A stretch of 13,428 bases of DNA, from contig JACCTQ010000297.1 in NCBI GenBank assembly GCA_013812265.1, forward strand, positions 1 through 13,428, in the 5' to 3' direction. The position numbers and the translations under genes were made by a program. The notes under the pieces are model-generated. The model did no database searches. It was not told the origin of the DNA and was given only the letters and a program-made list of their open reading frames with translations. Shown here piece by piece: positions 5,829 to 13,021 of the stretch; position 1 is the first letter of the stretch; each line of letters starts with the position of its first letter. Source of the DNA: Actinomycetota bacterium (lineage in GTDB: Bacteria; Actinomycetota; Thermoleophilia; Gaiellales; Gaiellaceae).

Positions 5829-7165
5829 GGCTCACGATCCTGCACACGAACGACATCCACGGTCGGGTGGAGGGCCTGGCCCGCGTCGCGACGGTGGTGG
5901 AGCGAGTCCGCAGCGACACCGCCTGGCCGGTGCTGTACCTGGATGCCGGAGACGTGGAGGAAACCACGACCCGCATCAGCAACATCACCAAGGGAGCGGC
6001 GATGCACCGCCTGCTCACCGCGGCGGGATGCGAGGCTCAGACGGTCGGAAACGCAGCCTGGCTCCGCTATGGAATGCAGGTCCTCGCGGAGCATGCGGAG
6101 GCGGCCGGCTACCCGCTGCTGCTCGCGAACCTGAGAGGCCGCGGCGGAGCGGAGCTTTCCGGCGTCAGGAGCTCGCACCTGCTCGAACACTCCGGCATCC
6201 GCGTCGGTCTGATCGGTGTCACCGCTTCGTTCGCGGAGTTTCACGACAACTTCGACTTCGGGGCTGAGGTTCTAGACGAGGAGAAGCTCGTCCGGGAGCT
6301 TGCTCTCGAGTTACGCGATCGCGGAGCCGACGTCGTCATCGTCCTCTCGCACCTCGGGCTCGACGTGCCCCAGGCGGCGATCGACGACCGCCGGTTGGCG
6401 CGGGCCGTCGGTGCGGAGGTCGACGCCATCATCGGCGGGCACTCGCACAACCTGCTTCCCGAGGGAGAGTGGATCGGCGACGTACTGGTCGCGCAGGCCG
6501 GCGAGTACGCCCAACACGTCGGCCGCATCGACATCGACGAGGACGGCATGCGCGCCAGCACCATTCCGGTGACCGAGGACGAGCCGCTGCACGCAGCCGT
6601 GCTCGCGGAGGTCTCGCGGATCGAGCCCGAGGTGGCTGCCCTTCTCGACACCGTGATCGGCGAGCTGGATTCGCCGCTCGACCAGTTGGGCGCGAGCCTA
6701 TGGCTCGCGCACATCCTCCGCGAGCGGCTTGACGCGGAGGTGGGACTCGTCACCCCCGGCCAGGCGTTCTCGGAGGCACTCGCGCTGGCCGCCGGGCCGC
6801 TTCGCCGGGGCGCTCTGTGGGACGTGTGCGACTCCTCGGCGAACCCCGGGGTGACGGAGATGACAGGCGAGCAGCTCGCCCGCTTGATCGCGCGCGGCCG
6901 CGAGGCCGATTTCGGCCTCTCGACGGCACGACCGCTGCGCGGGCGAAGGCGCGGCGAGCTGCAGGTGAGCGGTCTCGAGGAGACCATCGACCCGGATCGG
7001 ACCTATACCGTCGCGGGCACCGACTGGGAGCTCGAGCCGTACGGCGGCATGGCGGAGCCAGGCTGGGGGCTCGAGATTCGCTACGACTTTCCGACGATCG
7101 TCCGCGAGGCGATCGAGGAGCATCTCGCCGCAGAGGGCGCCGTCCTCGGATCAGAGGCCGTCTAG
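5825..7165 (+). CDS. 5'-nucleotidase/UshA-like metallophosphatase, cytoplasmic, lacking the catalytic His-Asp dyad
   Basis: The GTG start overlaps the polX stop (GTGA, 5825-5828). The 446-residue product has an N-terminal calcineurin-like metallophosphoesterase domain with the two-metal motifs: HTNDIHGR (D10, H12), LDAGD (D43), VGN (N76), VLSHLG (H176) and IIGGHSHN (H206, H208). A 5'-nucleotidase C-terminal substrate-binding domain follows (about residues 275-440, including ASLWLAHILRERLDAEVGLV and MTGEQLARLI). It is shorter than the ~550 residues of periplasmic UshA. There is no signal peptide, so it should be cytoplasmic. In place of canonical GNHEFD it reads GNAAWL, so the His and Asp of the catalytic dyad are both absent although the metal ligands are kept. 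Coupling with PolX suggests a role in nucleotide metabolism linked to repair, but the substrate is unknown. It overlaps the convergent phosphatase gene by 15 bp. Confidence 0.85.
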   Translation: MRLTILHTNDIHGRVEGLARVATVVERVRSDTAWPVLYLDAGDVEETTTRISNITKGAAMHRLLTAAGCEAQTVGNAAWLRYGMQVLAEHAEAAGYPLLLANLRGRGGAELSGVRSSHLLEHSGIRVGLIGVTASFAEFHDNFDFGAEVLDEEKLVRELALELRDRGADVVIVLSHLGLDVPQAAIDDRRLARAVGAEVDAIIGGHSHNLLPEGEWIGDVLVAQAGEYAQHVGRIDIDEDGMRASTIPVTEDEPLHAAVLAEVSRIEPEVAALLDTVIGELDSPLDQLGASLWLAHILRERLDAEVGLVTPGQAFSEALALAAGPLRRGALWDVCDSSANPGVTEMTGEQLARLIARGREADFGLSTARPLRGRRRGELQVSGLEETIDPDRTYTVAGTDWELEPYGGMAEPGWGLEIRYDFPTIVREAIEEHLAAEGAVLGSEAV

Positions 7166-7867
7166 GAGCTCGAACAGCGCGTCGGGCCCGGCGACGACGA
7201 TGTCGGCGAGCTCGCGCAGCTCCTCCGGCCCCTCTTGGGAGGCCACCGCGATACGAACCGTCTGTTCCAGGCCGGCTTCCGACAGCCCGCGAAAGGCGTC
7301 GAGGTCGGTGCTGTCGTCGCCGGCGTAGAGCGCGTACGTGACTCGGTGGCGCTCGACGAGATGGACGACCGCGGTGCCCTTGTCGGCCCGGACGGGCGGT
7401 CGCAGCTCGAGCACCTTCCGCCCGAAGCGTGGCACGAGTCCTGCCTTTCGAGCCTGGCCGGCTACCTGCTCGAGGTAGGCGCGCGCGGCGCCCTCGTCCG
7501 CGGCCGGCCGATAGTGGAACGAGACGGTGAGCCCCTTGTCCTCGACCGGCCAGTCGACGCCTGAGGCGAACTCGCGCAGGTTTCTGATCCAGCGGGTGGC
7601 CTCCGGGTCGAGCTCGAGGCCGTGCGAGCCCACGTAGACGACGCCTTCCACGCCGACCACCCGTGCGGCGTCGGCACCGGCGCGGCCGCTGAGGCAGGCT
7701 ACGAGGCGGTAACGGCGGACGAGGCGCTCGAGCAGGCGCCGCGTCCGCTCGGGAACGGCCGCGTCCTCCGGCCGCGGAACGATCGGGGCCAGCACTCCGT
7801 CGATGTCGAGCAGGATGGCACTCCGATCCGGAGCTTCCGCCAAGGGCCGTAGGGCGCTCGGAAGCAC
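7151..7867 (-). CDS. otsB: Trehalose-6-phosphate phosphatase (HAD superfamily)
   Basis: This enzyme removes phosphate from trehalose 6-phosphate, the last step of the OtsA/OtsB route. The 238 residues are normal for OtsB. HAD motif I is LLDIDGVLAPI (D21 nucleophile, D23 general acid; Val replaces the usual Thr after DG). Motif II is CLSGR; a VGSHGLELD block is typical of OtsB, as is KGLTVSFHYR. LELRPPVRADKGTAV carries the motif III lysine, and YAGDDSTDLDAF (D184, D185) is motif IV. The GTG at 7867 is chosen because a TATTGT box ends 7 nt upstream, predicting a leaderless transcript. The AGGAGG that abuts the GTG is too close to act as a ribosome-binding site for it. TTG 7900 is an upstream alternative. 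No otsA gene is in the window. It diverges from the TauE/SafE pair with only 17 bp between. Confidence 0.85.
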   Translation of the reverse strand: MLPSALRPLAEAPDRSAILLDIDGVLAPIVPRPEDAAVPERTRRLLERLVRRYRLVACLSGRAGADAARVVGVEGVVYVGSHGLELDPEATRWIRNLREFASGVDWPVEDKGLTVSFHYRPAADEGAARAYLEQVAGQARKAGLVPRFGRKVLELRPPVRADKGTAVVHLVERHRVTYALYAGDDSTDLDAFRGLSEAGLEQTVRIAVASQEGPEELRELADIVVAGPDALFELLDGL

Positions 7868-7872
7868 CCTCC

Positions 7873-7879
7873 TACAATA
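7873..7879. promoter_or_regulatory. Symmetric bidirectional -10 element (TACAATA) for otsB and the TSUP pair
   Basis: On the plus strand TACAAT (7873-7878) is followed by 6 nt and then the ATG at 7885. On the minus strand TATTGT (7879-7874) is followed by 6 nt and then the GTG at 7867. Both hexamers fit TANNNT and share five bases. The implied start points coincide with both start codons and lie 18 bp apart. No strong -35 is visible on either side. Confidence 0.6.
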
Positions 7880-7884
7880 CGGCG

Positions 7885-8229
7885 ATGCGCCTCGTCGCAA
7901 TCGGCGTCGCCGCTGGTTTCTTCGGCGCCCTCTTCGGCGTGGGCGGCGGGATCATCGTCGTGCCGCTGCTGATGCTCGTGCTGCATCTCTCCGAACGGCC
8001 GGCGATGGCGACCTCGCTGGCGGCGATCGGGATCATCGCGCTGGTCGCTGCCGCGTCGTATGCGCCCTACGGAGACGTCGAGGTCGGCCCCGCGGCTCTC
8101 GTGGGCTTCCCGGCCGCCCTGGGCGCTGTGGCGGGCTCGGCTCTTCAGCAGCGCCTCGCGGGGCGCACGCTCGCGCTTGGCTTCGCCGTTCTGCTCGCCG
8201 CCATCGCCTTGCGGCTCCTGTTCGGATGA
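7885..8229 (+). CDS. Half-size TauE/SafE (TSUP) family membrane protein, first of a pair
   Basis: The 114-residue, very hydrophobic product has about four membrane segments. It opens with MRLVAIGVAAGFFGALFGVG and then GGIIVVPLLML. The G..FGALFGVGGG.IVVP pattern is the repeat signature of TSUP transporters, which move sulfite, sulfoacetate and other organosulfur or organic anions. Full-length family members have about 250 residues with this repeat twice; here each half is a separate gene. The ATG at 7885 sits 7 nt after TACAAT and lacks a ribosome-binding site, so the mRNA is probably leaderless. The stop overlaps the start of the next half in ATGA. A role as one subunit of a two-part exporter is inferred from this arrangement; substrate unknown. 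Confidence 0.8.
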   Translation: MRLVAIGVAAGFFGALFGVGGGIIVVPLLMLVLHLSERPAMATSLAAIGIIALVAAASYAPYGDVEVGPAALVGFPAALGAVAGSALQQRLAGRTLALGFAVLLAAIALRLLFG

Positions 8230-8597
8230 CGACGCTTGTCGTCGTCGCGCTCCTCGGCTTCGCGGGCGGCATCCTCGCCGGCCTGTTCGGTGTCGGCGGC
8301 GGCGTCTTGTTCGTGCCGACGCTGGCGCTGGGGCTCGGCCTGACCCAGCTGCACGCCGAGGCGACGTCCCTGCTTGCCATCCTGCCCGCAGCGGCCGCGG
8401 GGACTTGGCGTCAACACCGGTACGGAAACGTGCGCTGGCGCCCCGCGGTCGTGATCGGCGTCGGCGCGATCGCAGGTGTCCAGGCGGGTGTGTGGGTAGC
8501 TCATGCTCTGCCCGAGGAGACCCTGCGCCGGCTCTTCGGCCTGCTGATGCTCATCATCGCCGCTCAGGTAGCGGTGCGGGCGTGGCGCCGTCCATGA
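8226..8597 (+). CDS. Half-size TauE/SafE (TSUP) family membrane protein, second of a pair
   Basis: The ATG at 8226 overlaps the previous stop (ATGA), so translation is likely coupled. The 123-residue product again carries the family signature: FAGGILAGLFGVGGGVLFVP, then HAEATSLLAILPAAAAGTWR. About four hydrophobic segments follow, ending with LFGLLMLIIAAQVAVRAWRRP. The segment 'H.EA..TS..AI.P....G..R' corresponds to the C-terminal half of full-length TSUP proteins, whereas the partner upstream resembles the N-terminal half less strictly. The two products probably assemble as a heterodimer equivalent to one full transporter. A GGCGCC-based stem (8584-8589 with 8601-8606) spans the stop codon but lacks a T-tract, so it is a poor terminator. 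Confidence 0.8.
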   Translation: MTTLVVVALLGFAGGILAGLFGVGGGVLFVPTLALGLGLTQLHAEATSLLAILPAAAAGTWRQHRYGNVRWRPAVVIGVGAIAGVQAGVWVAHALPEETLRRLFGLLMLIIAAQVAVRAWRRP

Positions 8598-8607
8598 GAA
8601 GGCGCCG

Positions 8608-8635
8608 TTCACTCTGACCGCGCTTTGCCGATAAT
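8608..8635 (+). promoter_or_regulatory. Candidate promoter of the M23 peptidase gene
   Basis: TTCACT (8608-8613) is followed after 16 bp by GATAAT (8630-8635), which matches TATAAT at five positions. The ATG at 8643 comes 7 nt after the box ends, so transcription would start at or very near this ATG. This favours ATG 8643 over the earlier in-frame ATG at 8634, which lies partly within the box. Confidence 0.4.
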
Positions 8636-8642
8636 GAGACGC

Positions 8643-10172
8643 ATGCGAGGCTCGCTTATGGTTCTGCTGGCCGCTCTGCTCGTCGCCGGCGCGCTGGGTG
8701 CGTCGGCGCGCGCGGAGAAGGCCGCCGTCTCGGCCCGTGCCTTCGCGATTCGCGTCATCGTTCCCGGACAGCCGGTTGCCGGGACGGAGGCAGTGTCGGC
8801 ACCCGGCGATGCCGTCTCCTTCGGGAGCAGCTTCGCATATCCCTCCAGCGCGCCTCTTGTGACCACCGGGGCGGTTACGGCGAGCGCGCTGACGTCGAGC
8901 GGCGCACAGGTCACCGGCCAGGCGTCGAGCGAGGTGAACGGGCTGTCGCTCTTCGGCGGCGAGGTGACGGCCGAACGCGTCGCCGCCCGCGCGAAGGCGG
9001 TATCCGGGTCACGCTCCGGCTCCCGGGACCTCGGAGGCTCGGCTGTCTCAGGCCTCTTCCTGCTGGGTCAGCAGGTGACGGCGTCACCAAACCTCGAGCT
9101 TCCGCTCGGGGACTGGGGCTTCGCGGCGATCCTCCGCCAGGCCGGCTCGACCGCCGGCCGCGCGTCGCGGGAGCAGCGCGCGTCCGTGACGGCGCTCGAG
9201 ATCACGCTGACCGCCGACCATGCCGGCCTTCCGGCGGGAACCCGGGTGATCGTGGCCCAGGCCGAGGCCGCGGCCTTAGCCCCTCAGCCGCGGAGGGCCG
9301 GGCCGTCCACCACTACCACGACGACCTCGACCACCACGACTTCGGCTCCCAACCGTTCTCGTCCGGCCTCTGGTCCGGCCAGGCGGAAGCAGCAGAAAGG
9401 GGCGGTTCCGCCGCGCACCGTGCGACAGCCCGAGGCGCCCGACCCCGAGCGCTCTCCCTACCGGGCCCCGCCGGTCCGCAGGCCGCCGAGCAGTCTCACG
9501 CCGCGCCTGACGGCGGGCGGGTACGTCTTTCCGGTCTACGGGCCGAGCTCGTTCACCGACACGTTTGGCGCGCCGCGGGCAAGCGTGGTGTGGCACCACG
9601 GAGACGACATCTTCGCCGCGCTGGGCGCCCCGGTGCTGGCCGTGACGGACGGCACCGTGTTCTCGGTCGGCTGGAACGACATCGGCGGGAACCGGCTATG
9701 GCTCAGGGATCGGCAGGGCAACCAGTTCTACTACGCCCACCTATCTGCGTTCTCGCCCATCGCGGTGAACGGCGCGCGTGTCAAGGCGGGTGACGTGGTG
9801 GGCTTCGTCGGGGACACCGGCGACGCCGCCGGCACTCCGTATCACCTGCACTTCGAGATCCATCCAAAAGGGTTGCTCGGACTCGGATACGACGGGGTCG
9901 TGAACCCCACGAGCTACCTTCTGGCCTGGCGGCACATCCACGACCTCGATTTTTCCTCGGCGCGCCTCGGCCGCGACGACCTGGCCGGCTATGCGGGCGC
10001 GACCGACGAGGACAGTGCGGCGCCGAGGCCCGGGGCGTTCCTTTTGCACGCCTCCGACATCTCGCGGGCTAGTGGCCTCGATCCCGGTTCTCTCCGCAGC
10101 GCCCTCGCCGACCCTGCGTTCGGCGAGGGCGACGGGTCGTTCCTCGCGCGCGTCGGTTCTCCGGGAGAGTAG
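8643..10172 (+). CDS. Secreted M23-family (LytM/lysostaphin-like) metallopeptidase
   Basis: The product is a cell-wall peptidase of about 509 residues acting outside the membrane on peptidoglycan cross-links. A signal peptide (MRGSLMVLLAALLVAGALGA, then SARA) is followed by a ~190-residue domain I do not recognise, rich in Ala, Ser, Val and Gly, with VSGLFLLGQQVTASPNLELP. A linker with a run of Thr (about residues 222-236) and Pro/Arg-rich sequence follows. The M23 domain lies at about residues 290-425. Zinc ligands are visible: H318 and D322 in WHHGDDIF, and H401 and H403 in PYHLHFEI. The region GAPVLAVTDGTVFSVGWND is the usual glycine-rich core. A C-terminal tail of ~85 residues is not recognised. 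ATG 8643 is preferred for its promoter spacing; ATG 8634 adds three residues. Ribosome-binding signal is weak. Confidence 0.85.
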   Translation: MRGSLMVLLAALLVAGALGASARAEKAAVSARAFAIRVIVPGQPVAGTEAVSAPGDAVSFGSSFAYPSSAPLVTTGAVTASALTSSGAQVTGQASSEVNGLSLFGGEVTAERVAARAKAVSGSRSGSRDLGGSAVSGLFLLGQQVTASPNLELPLGDWGFAAILRQAGSTAGRASREQRASVTALEITLTADHAGLPAGTRVIVAQAEAAALAPQPRRAGPSTTTTTTSTTTTSAPNRSRPASGPARRKQQKGAVPPRTVRQPEAPDPERSPYRAPPVRRPPSSLTPRLTAGGYVFPVYGPSSFTDTFGAPRASVVWHHGDDIFAALGAPVLAVTDGTVFSVGWNDIGGNRLWLRDRQGNQFYYAHLSAFSPIAVNGARVKAGDVVGFVGDTGDAAGTPYHLHFEIHPKGLLGLGYDGVVNPTSYLLAWRHIHDLDFSSARLGRDDLAGYAGATDEDSAAPRPGAFLLHASDISRASGLDPGSLRSALADPAFGEGDGSFLARVGSPGE

Positions 10173-10206
10173 GCAGACCGCTGTGCGGCGCCCGGAGGCC
10201 CTTAGT

Positions 10207-10692
10207 TCAGGCCGGCAAGTCCGGCTCCGAGGGAGATGGCGGCGCGGGCGGCGGCGGGGGGCTCGCCATGGTGCCCGGTGACGAGTTGGGCTGGTAGCCG
10301 AAGTCGTCCTCGCCTGAGCCGAAGAGCTTGTCAGTGACCCACCGGCGAGTCGCAGGGCCGGTCATCGGGTTGAAAAGCGCTCCGAGCGCGATTCCCACGG
10401 TGAGGAAGATCATGTTCCGAGCGCGATGCTCGTCCTTGCCTTGAATCCGGTCGGCCGCGTGACGGAAATCCTCGATCGCCGTCTTGAGATTCTCCTGGAT
10501 CTCCTTGTCCGTCGCTACGCGGGTGGCCATGTGAGCGACGCTTCGGCCGCCGAGCAGCTCGGTGTACACGTCGCGCGCCGCGGCGAGCGCGTTCTTCATG
10601 TCGTCCCGGACCCCCTCGTCCTTCAGTGCGCGCTCGAGGTACGGACGCATGTTGTCGGCCGTGTCGGCCACCTTCTCCCTGGTCTTCGCCAC
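10207..10692 (-). CDS. YtxH-like membrane-associated protein
   Basis: The 161-residue product starts at a GTG with GGGA 6 nt upstream. The first ~85 residues are charged and helical (MAKTREKVADTADNMRPYLE, then an Ala-rich helix and DKEIQENLKTAIEDFRHAAD). A single hydrophobic segment follows (NMIFLTVGIALGALFNP), continuing into MTGPATRRWVTDKLFG. The pattern G.ALG.LF.P..G...R is the YtxH signature, found in small stress-related proteins of unknown biochemical role. The tail is proline-rich (PPPPPAPPSPSEPDLPA). It is divergent from the MMPL gene, sharing a ~150-bp intergenic region, and convergent with the M23 gene. Function beyond a membrane-anchored helical protein cannot be stated. Confidence 0.7.
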   Translation of the reverse strand: MAKTREKVADTADNMRPYLERALKDEGVRDDMKNALAAARDVYTELLGGRSVAHMATRVATDKEIQENLKTAIEDFRHAADRIQGKDEHRARNMIFLTVGIALGALFNPMTGPATRRWVTDKLFGSGEDDFGYQPNSSPGTMASPPPPPAPPSPSEPDLPA

Positions 10693-10724
10693 TTGAGTCC
10701 CTTTCGTCGTTTCGCTCTGGTAGG

Positions 10725-10754
10725 AGTCTATGTACCCGCTGAAATGCTCGGCAA
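10725..10754 (-). promoter_or_regulatory. Candidate promoter of the YtxH-like gene
   Basis: On the minus strand TTGCCG (10754-10749) is followed after 18 bp by TAGACT (10730-10725), a TANNNT-type -10. The GTG start lies about 32 nt further on, leaving room for the GGGA ribosome-binding site. Moderate matches only. Confidence 0.35.
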
Positions 10755-10769
10755 ACGGGTGCGGTTCGC

Positions 10770-10808
10770 GTGTCCCAATTTGACACCCAAGCTAGGTGAC
10801 ACTAACTT
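10770..10808 (+). promoter_or_regulatory. Promoter of the MMPL transporter gene with overlapping operator-like repeats
   Basis: TTGACA (10780-10785, perfect -35) is followed by a 17-bp spacer and TAACTT (10803-10808, -10). The expected start point is near 10815. Repeats overlap it: GTGTC (10770-10774) is inverted against GACAC (10782-10786), and TGACAC recurs at 10781-10786 and 10797-10802, a 16-bp period. CTAACTT also repeats at 10802-10808 and 10817-10823, a 15-bp period. Such repeats over the promoter suggest binding by a repressor, but no regulator gene is adjacent. Confidence 0.55.
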
Positions 10809-10843
10809 AGCGCAGGCTAACTTCGCGAGCTCGGAGGGTGACC

Positions 10844-13021
10844 ATGGAACGGTGGACGCTGGCGGTACTTCGGTTTCGGTGGCTTGTGATCGCGGCGTGG
10901 CTCGTCGCACTCGTCATCTCCGTGATGGCGATGTCCGGACTGTCGGATCTCCTCACCAACCGCTTCGTCCTCCCGGGCTCCGACACCCAGAAGGCCGAGA
11001 AGATTTTGGAAGAGCACTTCGGTCAAGCGCCGACGGGCTCCTTCACGCTTGTCGCAAAGGGCGAGCCGGGATCCGGGACCCGGTTGATCGCGCCGCTTCG
11101 CCTGGCAGCAGAGCGAGCGGCACAGGCGGTTCCGACCGGGCGCGTCGCCGGCGTGCAGCCCGCGTCAGGGGGTGTCGCGACGGCGCTGATCGTGACCGAG
11201 CTCGAGCTGGCCGACGTAAAGGGGTACACACAGGATCTCCGGGATGCGGCCGGCCAGATTTCGGACGCGAGGCTCTACGTCACCGGACAGGCCGCGATCG
11301 AGCACGACCTCGACCCAGTCTTCGCGCGCGATCTGCAGGTCGGTGAGCTTTATATCGCCATTCCGATCGCGATCGCGATTCTCGTGTTCGTCTTCGGCAC
11401 GCTCGCCTTCCTCATCCCCTTCATGGTGGCCGCCTTCGCGATCCCCGCGAGTCTCGGGATCATCTGGATCTTCGCGCACTTCATGGAGCTCTCGACGTAC
11501 CTGCAGAACCTCGTCATGCTGATCGGGCTCGGTATCGCGATCGACTACTCGCTCCTGATGGTCTACCGCTACCGCGAGGAGCTGCGCGGCGGAGCGGAGC
11601 GATCCGACGCGATCGTGCGCACCATGCAGACCTCCGGCCGCGCCGTGATCTTCAGCGGCACAGCGGTCGCGATCGGGCTCGCAGCCATGCTGTTCATGCC
11701 GCTCCCCTTCATGCGCGGCTTCGGCCTTGGCGGGCTCGTCATCCCGCTCGTCTCCGTCCTTGCCGCGATGACGCTGCTGCCGGTGCTGCTCCAACTCCTT
11801 GGTGCTCGCCTCGATCGCGTGCGCCTCATTCCAAGGCTGATCATCGACCGCAGAGCCGACGAACAGAACAATTTCTGGGCCCGTCTTTCGCGTGCGGTCA
11901 TGCGTCGGCCAGTGCCTTTCGCAGCAGGAACCGTGGCGCTCCTCCTCCTGCTGGCAGCGCCGGTGCTCGACCTGAAGCTCAGCCCCGGCTCCAACGAAGG
12001 CATACCGAAGCACCTCGAGGCGGTTCGCGGGTTCGACACACTGACTGCGGCTCTGGGTGCGGGCGCGACCGCGCCGACGGAGATCGTCATCGATACCGGG
12101 CGCGCGGGCGGTGCCACCGACGCAGGCGTGCGATCGGGTGTGCAGCGCCTCACCGCCCAACTCGAGGCCGATCCCGAGGTCGCCGCCGTCCGGTTCGGCG
12201 AGGGGCCCCAGTACGTGGATCCGACGAAGCGGTACCTGCACCTGCAGGCGATCGGACGCCGCGACTACGGCGTGCCCGAGAGCCAGGCATTCGCGCGCCG
12301 TCTTCGCAGCGAGCTAGTTCCGGCCGCGGGCTTCCCCAGCGGTGTGGAGATCCTCGCCGGTGGGGCGCCAGCCGGCGGCATCGACTTTCTGGATATGACG
12401 TACGGCGCCTTTCCGTGGCTGATCGTCGGCGTGCTCGTGCTGACCTACTTCCTGCTGATGCGTGCTTTCCGGTCGCTGCTCTTGCCGCTCAAGGCGATCA
12501 TCCTCAACCTGCTCTCGATCGGGGCGGCGTACGGGCTGCTCGTCGTGTTCTTCAAGTGGGGGCTCGGGGAGCCCTTCGGCATCATCTCGTTCGATCAGAT
12601 AGAGGGCTGGATCCCGGTGTTCCTGTTCGCGATGCTGTTCGGCCTCTCCATGGACTACGAGGTCTTTCTCGTCAGCCGCATGCGCGAGGAATGGGATGCG
12701 ACGGGTCAGAACGACCATGCCGTCGCGCTCGGTCTGGCGAAGACAGGCCGGCTCGTGACGGCCGCGGGTCTGGTCATGTTCGCCGCCTTCATGGGCTTCG
12801 TCGCCGGGTCGATCGTGGGGTTGCAGGAGTTCGGCTTCGGCCTGGCCGCCGCCGTACTCATCGACGTGACGATCATCCGCGCGCTCCTCGTGCCGAGCGC
12901 GATGAAGCTGTTCGGGCGCTGGAACTGGTGGCTACCGGACTCTGTCGCCCGCATCATCCGCGTGGCACCCTCACCCCTTCACGGGCCGCCCGCGCCGGCG
13001 CTCAAGCCCGCCGGGAAATAA
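10844..13021 (+). CDS. MMPL/RND-superfamily transporter
   Basis: This is a large inner-membrane exporter of the RND superfamily, MMPL branch, driven by the proton gradient and often moving lipids or hydrophobic compounds across actinobacterial membranes. The 725 residues fit the family. Residues 1-35 hold the first membrane helix (RWLVIAAWLVALVISVMAMS) after ERWTLAVLRF. A periplasmic domain to about 165 is followed by five helices containing GLGIAIDYSLLMVYRYREE. A second periplasmic domain lies at about 385-525, then a second helix bundle with LFGLSMDYEVFLVSRMREEW. The paired G..xxDY motifs (D234/Y235 and D604/Y605) are the proton-relay signature. ATG 10844 has GGAGGG 5 nt upstream; the earlier GTG at 10838 lies inside that site. 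It ends by overlapping a small convergent ORF by 20 bp. Substrate unknown. Confidence 0.92.
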   Translation: MERWTLAVLRFRWLVIAAWLVALVISVMAMSGLSDLLTNRFVLPGSDTQKAEKILEEHFGQAPTGSFTLVAKGEPGSGTRLIAPLRLAAERAAQAVPTGRVAGVQPASGGVATALIVTELELADVKGYTQDLRDAAGQISDARLYVTGQAAIEHDLDPVFARDLQVGELYIAIPIAIAILVFVFGTLAFLIPFMVAAFAIPASLGIIWIFAHFMELSTYLQNLVMLIGLGIAIDYSLLMVYRYREELRGGAERSDAIVRTMQTSGRAVIFSGTAVAIGLAAMLFMPLPFMRGFGLGGLVIPLVSVLAAMTLLPVLLQLLGARLDRVRLIPRLIIDRRADEQNNFWARLSRAVMRRPVPFAAGTVALLLLLAAPVLDLKLSPGSNEGIPKHLEAVRGFDTLTAALGAGATAPTEIVIDTGRAGGATDAGVRSGVQRLTAQLEADPEVAAVRFGEGPQYVDPTKRYLHLQAIGRRDYGVPESQAFARRLRSELVPAAGFPSGVEILAGGAPAGGIDFLDMTYGAFPWLIVGVLVLTYFLLMRAFRSLLLPLKAIILNLLSIGAAYGLLVVFFKWGLGEPFGIISFDQIEGWIPVFLFAMLFGLSMDYEVFLVSRMREEWDATGQNDHAVALGLAKTGRLVTAAGLVMFAAFMGFVAGSIVGLQEFGFGLAAAVLIDVTIIRALLVPSAMKLFGRWNWWLPDSVARIIRVAPSPLHGPPAPALKPAGK

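Noticed and set aside
5261..6244. A 327-residue minus-strand frame across polX and the metallophosphatase
   Set aside because: Composition is Ser/Arg-rich with no motifs; both plus-strand genes have complete catalytic or metal motifs there.
9309..9350. CRISPR or tandem repeat from ACC/ACG codons
   Set aside because: It is a short Thr-codon tract encoding a linker in the M23 peptidase, without spacers or regular unit length.
11165..12241. A 358-residue minus-strand frame, rich in His, Glu, Asp and Arg
   Set aside because: Typical antisense composition opposite a membrane-protein gene; no domain, start signal or hydrophobic core, and the MMPL frame is unmistakable.
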